Assembly: GCF_002251795.1 (NCBI RefSeq)
Contig: NZ_NOXU01000031.1
Coordinates: 558,001 to 622,000 of the forward strand
Reading direction: 5' to 3'
DNA: 64,000 nucleotides
From: Niveispirillum lacus
GTDB taxonomy: Bacteria > Pseudomonadota > Alphaproteobacteria > Azospirillales > Azospirillaceae
This document shows positions 60,973 through 64,000 of this stretch, one piece after another. The translations under genes were made by a program, and so were the position numbers. Below the pieces are notes generated by a model. That model ran no database searches and was not told where the DNA came from. It saw only the letters and a program-made list of their open reading frames with translations. The first letter of the stretch is position 1, and each line of letters starts with the position of its first letter.

Positions 60973-62331
60973 ATGTCTTATGATCTCACACAGACTCTCT
61001 TCCTCCTATCTTTGGCCTCAAACCGCAGCAGCGTCGTGCAATCGGCGCCGGGACAAAACCCCAAGCCCGCAAACCCGTCCGACCTTCAGCAATTTTTCAG
61101 CCTGGCGCTCAACAATCCACAGAGCCAGACGCTCGACATTTATGTGAAGGGTGTGGAGATCAAGAACGCTCAAGTCTCCGGATTTTTTGACAATGTCAGC
61201 GGCCAACTCGCCGGTGGACAATGGGATGTGGTCTGGGGGCCGCAGGTTTTCAGCAATCCCAACAACAAAGATGACCTTGAGGCCGACAACGCTCTGTATG
61301 TCGCCCACAATGCCACATTGGACATGTGGGTGGTGGCGATTGCGGCGACCAACATGTCTTCGGCCTATGATTGGGAAGACGAGGATTTTGCCGTTCGAAA
61401 AATGGTCAACTTTCCCTTCGATCCGACCAAGGCGCTGGAGGTTGTATCGCCAGACGCCAGTGTGGCGCAGGTTACCCAGGGCACTGCGCTGGGCGTTTCC
61501 ATCCTGCTGTCGCAGATGCCCGACCCCAAGACGGGTGACAGCCTTGGCACCTTCCTGACCAACCTGATTGCAAACGACGTGGCAACTAGTGCGAGCAACC
61601 TGATCTTTACGGGCCATAGCTTGGCCGGTGCCTTGTCACCGACCACAGCCTTGCTTTTGCAGCCGGCACTGGCCGCCGCCGGTTGGAAAAACATCTATGT
61701 ACTGCCGACGGCCGGCGCCACGCCTGGCAATGCCGTTTTTGTCGACCAGTTCACCTCGACCTTCAAACCGACAGCAGCGACCGTTGTTGCGCCCAGCATC
61801 GCCCAGGCCAGCGGCAACATCGTCACCACACTCAACCAGCTTTATTGGAACCAGGATGACGTGGTTCCACGCGCATGGACACAACTGAGCAGCTACCTGA
61901 CCTACACGCCGGGCAAGGTTGTTGGCCATTACAACATCGCCCCCAACAATGAACTCATCGAGTTGCTGTTCGGCGCCGGCCTGAAGGTGGCGTTGACCAC
62001 AGCACAGTCCTGGGGCACCAGCAGCAACCTGCAGCAGCTCACCAACAACACCGCCTTCTCGGCCCACTTCCCAGTGACCTATTGGGACGGCAGAACAACA
62101 AGCTGGGCCGAATACACTCCACCGGCGGAGATCTTCGGCGTTGAGGGCTTGCTGGATATCATTGCGCAGGTTCACATCGGTCAGTATTTCCAACCGTTCA
62201 ACTTGGCGGTCAAGGCCTATGCGCCACCCTTGCCCACCACCAAGACACCGAATGACTTTGAGAAGCTGATCGCCCTGTTGAAGCGGCTGTTCGGTCTGGG
62301 GATCGCGCAGCATGAGGCGGCCAACGCCTGA
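60973..62331 (+). CDS. Class 3 lipase-like alpha/beta hydrolase
   Basis: A 452-residue protein without a signal peptide. The segment NLIFTGHSLAGALSPTTALLL (around residue 215) is the nucleophile elbow of fungal-type (class 3) lipases, which read GHSLGGAL; the last elbow glycine is alanine here. ALYVAHNATLDMWVVAIAAT upstream and a DDVVPRAW segment downstream agree with that family, where the Asp completes the triad and a His near VVGHYNIA may follow. AGGAAT precedes the ATG. Codons are less GC-biased than neighbours, and the leader is AT-rich, so acquisition from outside is possible. Substrate unknown. Confidence 0.75.
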   Translation: MSYDLTQTLFLLSLASNRSSVVQSAPGQNPKPANPSDLQQFFSLALNNPQSQTLDIYVKGVEIKNAQVSGFFDNVSGQLAGGQWDVVWGPQVFSNPNNKDDLEADNALYVAHNATLDMWVVAIAATNMSSAYDWEDEDFAVRKMVNFPFDPTKALEVVSPDASVAQVTQGTALGVSILLSQMPDPKTGDSLGTFLTNLIANDVATSASNLIFTGHSLAGALSPTTALLLQPALAAAGWKNIYVLPTAGATPGNAVFVDQFTSTFKPTAATVVAPSIAQASGNIVTTLNQLYWNQDDVVPRAWTQLSSYLTYTPGKVVGHYNIAPNNELIELLFGAGLKVALTTAQSWGTSSNLQQLTNNTAFSAHFPVTYWDGRTTSWAEYTPPAEIFGVEGLLDIIAQVHIGQYFQPFNLAVKAYAPPLPTTKTPNDFEKLIALLKRLFGLGIAQHEAANA

Positions 62332-62431
62332 GACGTGCGTAACATCAACAGCCCTTTGAGCGGAGGCATGTCGACGATCTGAATTCCTGACCGTCGGTAC
62401 CGCCATGATTATCGCCGCGCAGAGCCCCGGG

Positions 62432-62465
62432 AATCTCCCATGATCACAGGTGATCATGGGAGATT
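62432..62465. repeat. Perfect 16-base inverted repeat between convergent genes
   Basis: AATCTCCCATGATCAC and its exact complement GTGATCATGGGAGATT are separated only by AG. It sits between the lipase-like stop and the trmJ stop. There is no T-run, so it may be a bidirectional terminator, a cruciform or a remnant of a small mobile palindrome. Confidence 0.8.
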
Positions 62466-62529
62466 GGCATGAGCCAAATCATCCTGCGGTGTTCGATCAC
62501 TCAATCGTTTGCATGGTGCTGAAATCGCC

Positions 62530-63324
62530 TTACGGTTCCACAACCTTGCGCTGCTTCTTGCGTCCGGTCAGCGCCGCAATGATGCCGTGGAAGGTGCGCA
62601 CTTCTTGTTCGGTCATTCCGCAGCGTTGAAGCGTATTGCGGACATTACGGATCATGGATGGCCGCTTGTCCGGGTGGGTGTAGAAGCCGGACTGTTCCAG
62701 TTCGCCCTCCAGATGGTCGAACAGGTTTTGCAATTCCGCTTTGGTGGCCGGTTCGGACTGGCCGGTATGAAGGTAGCGGTCTTCCACCTCCACCCCCGTC
62801 ATCCACCATTCATACGCGATCAGCAGGACCGCCTGACCCAGGTTCAACGACGAGAAACCGGGATTCAGCGGTACGGAAATCAACGTATCGGATAAGGTAA
62901 TATCGTCATTGACCAAGCCGGTGCGTTCCGGTCCGAACATCAACCCGATCTTCCGCCCTGCTGACCAATGGCCGCGCATTTCATTGGCCGCCTCACGCGG
63001 GGTGACGACCGGCTTCACCAGATCGCGCACGCGGGCGGCAGTGGAGAAGACCTTGTGCAGGTCGGCGATGGCTGCTTCGGTGCTGTCGAACACCCGCACC
63101 CGGTCCAACACCAGGGTAGCGCCCGCAGACGCCGACACAGCCTTTTCATTGGGCCAGCCGTCGCGGGGACTGACAAGACGCAGATCGGTCAGGCCGCAAT
63201 TCAGCATGGCCCGGGCGCAGGCGCCGATATTTTCCCCCATCTGGGGCTGGATCAGGATGATGGCCGGGCCGTCCCCGTCTGCCTGCATCTTGGCCAGTTC
63301 GCGCTTGTTCGTCCCGCTCGACAT
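62530..63324 (-). CDS. trmJ: tRNA/rRNA 2'-O-methyltransferase, TrmJ-like (SPOUT)
   Basis: A 264-residue SPOUT methyltransferase expected to methylate ribose at position 32 of tRNAs using SAM. IILIQPQMGENIGACARAML, the segment GLMFGPERTGLVNDDITLSD and the trefoil-knot SAM loop IPLNPGFSSLNLGQAVLL-type sequence (SVPLNPGFSSLNLGQAVLLI) are all present. The helical C-terminal extension (ELQNLFDHLEGELEQSGFY) is TrmJ-specific. Divergence from rRNA methylases is judged by that tail. Confidence 0.92.
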   Translation of the reverse strand: MSSGTNKRELAKMQADGDGPAIILIQPQMGENIGACARAMLNCGLTDLRLVSPRDGWPNEKAVSASAGATLVLDRVRVFDSTEAAIADLHKVFSTAARVRDLVKPVVTPREAANEMRGHWSAGRKIGLMFGPERTGLVNDDITLSDTLISVPLNPGFSSLNLGQAVLLIAYEWWMTGVEVEDRYLHTGQSEPATKAELQNLFDHLEGELEQSGFYTHPDKRPSMIRNVRNTLQRCGMTEQEVRTFHGIIAALTGRKKQRKVVEP

Positions 63325-63363
63325 CGTTGTCCGACTTCTTGAAAACCCTAAACGGCCTGGATA

Positions 63364-64000
63364 TCAGGCTGCTTGGGCACTGTCGATAGCGGCACCAGAC
63401 CGGTAAAGGCAATAGGTGATGCTGTCGGAGAGCGCGTTGAAGCTGGCATCAATGACATTGGCGGAGACACCCACGGTGGCCCAGCGCTGTCCATGCCGGT
63501 CGGCCGTTTCGATCATGACGCGGGTGACAGCCTTGGTGCCATCCTGTGCATTCAAGATGCGCACCTTGTAATCGACCAGCCGCATGCCGTCGAGCGCTGG
63601 GTAGACGGGGATCAGGGCCTTGCGCAGCGCCTGATCCAGGGCGTTGACCGGGCCGTTGCCTTCCGCCACTGTCATCACATTGTCCGGGCCGTTGGGGCCG
63701 GGCACTTCCACCTTGGTGGTGGCTTCTGACAGGGTTACCAACTCGCCCTTGGCATTCCACCGGCGTTCATCCAGGACCCGAAAGGCGGCGAGACGGAAAT
63801 AATCCGGCACCTCGCCCAGGGCGCGGCGGGCCAGAAGCTCAAAGCTCGCCTCCGCGCCATCAAAGGCGAAACCTTCAAATTCCTTCTGTTTAACCAGATC
63901 GACCAGCACGCCGACGCGGTCATCCTTGGGATCGACATTCACGCCCACCTCACGCAGGCGGGCCAGGATGTTGGATCGACCGGCCTGATCGGAAACCAGA
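63364..64000 (-). CDS. cimA: Citramalate synthase CimA, C-terminal part (5' end outside window)
   Basis: The visible 211 residues are the C-terminal regulatory half of a citramalate/isopropylmalate-synthase-family protein. The frame is open to the window edge (SDQAGRSNILARL, then DPKDDRVGVLVDLVKQKEFE and FDGAEASFELLARR). These fit the longer CimA type that condenses pyruvate and acetyl-CoA for isoleucine synthesis by the threonine-independent route. The LeuA-dimer domain shows MRLVDYKVRILNAQDGTKAV and WATVGVSANVIDASFNAL. The catalytic barrel lies beyond base 64000, so CimA rather than LeuA is judged from this half only. Confidence 0.88.
   Translation of the reverse strand, partial: LVSDQAGRSNILARLREVGVNVDPKDDRVGVLVDLVKQKEFEGFAFDGAEASFELLARRALGEVPDYFRLAAFRVLDERRWNAKGELVTLSEATTKVEVPGPNGPDNVMTVAEGNGPVNALDQALRKALIPVYPALDGMRLVDYKVRILNAQDGTKAVTRVMIETADRHGQRWATVGVSANVIDASFNALSDSITYCLYRSGAAIDSAQAA

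Overview
The window is a GC-rich bacterial chromosome segment that looks like an alphaproteobacterium. Diagnostic content includes the ATP12 F1-ATPase chaperone, an EcfG-like sigma factor, a MucR-type N-terminal domain, the cell-cycle kinase CckA next to flagellar genes, EipB (DUF1849), the alphaproteobacterial SOS box GTTC-N7-GTTC at recA, and an NDUFAF6-like protein. Hopanoid-precursor genes (hpnC, hpnD, hpnE), a class II DAHP synthase and the order flgB-flgC-fliE-fliQ-fliR-flhB-cckA suggest Rhodospirillales/Azospirillaceae (Niveispirillum-like). That placement is an inference from gene content, not a database result. Nearly every gene looks intact; no insertion sequence, prophage, rRNA or CRISPR array was seen.

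Layout. 1-4.9 kb: a TonB receptor (cut by the window edge), an MFS transporter and a cupin face uxuA (mannonate dehydratase), which has a GntR/FadR-type operator-like palindrome upstream. 5.1-18.6 kb: housekeeping and stress genes, including a group III truncated haemoglobin with an NsrR-like box, a diguanylate cyclase, eipB, isoaspartyl peptidase, xthA, erpA, dgt-like, gpx, fluC/crcB, an rluC-family gene, a BMP binding protein, a HAD phosphatase, atp12 and a soluble chemoreceptor. 18.6-22.5 kb: a membrane glycosyltransferase pair, an EcfG-like sigma factor and a small MucR-N/AT-hook-like protein. 22.6-33 kb: acyl-CoA dehydrogenase, lytic transglycosylase, tRNA-Met, a very long GGGGTNP heptapeptide-repeat protein, an AmpG-like permease, DAHP synthase, an exported amidohydrolase and a SnoaL-like protein. 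33-39.2 kb: hpnE with a single-polypeptide hpnC-hpnD fusion, sodB, an NDUFAF6-like gene and recA. 39.4-50.7 kb: a TPR/GT9-like protein, a multi-PAS hybrid kinase, a nucleosidase, an EF-hand protein, dps, DUF481, an alpha/beta-hydrolase without its catalytic serine, and alaS. 50.8-52.4 kb: a DUF5397/VapD toxin-antitoxin-like pair, a small antitoxin-like gene and an orphan MoxR ATPase. 52.4-60.2 kb: two divergent flagellar export/basal-body operons ending in cckA. 60.2-64 kb: a small membrane protein, an AT-rich leader with a lipase-3-like gene, trmJ and the 3' part of cimA.

How the genes fit together. The flagellar block supplies the type III export gate (fliP, fliQ, fliR, fliO, flhB plus a free-standing FlhB C-terminal domain) and the proximal rod (flgB, flgC, fliE), with two sigma-54-like promoters before flgB. 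hpnC-hpnD and hpnE together convert farnesyl diphosphate to squalene for hopanoids. Regulatory sites that I could read directly from sequence (NsrR-like, FadR/UxuR-like, LiuR-like, LexA, sigma-54) are the most informative additions beyond plain gene calls.
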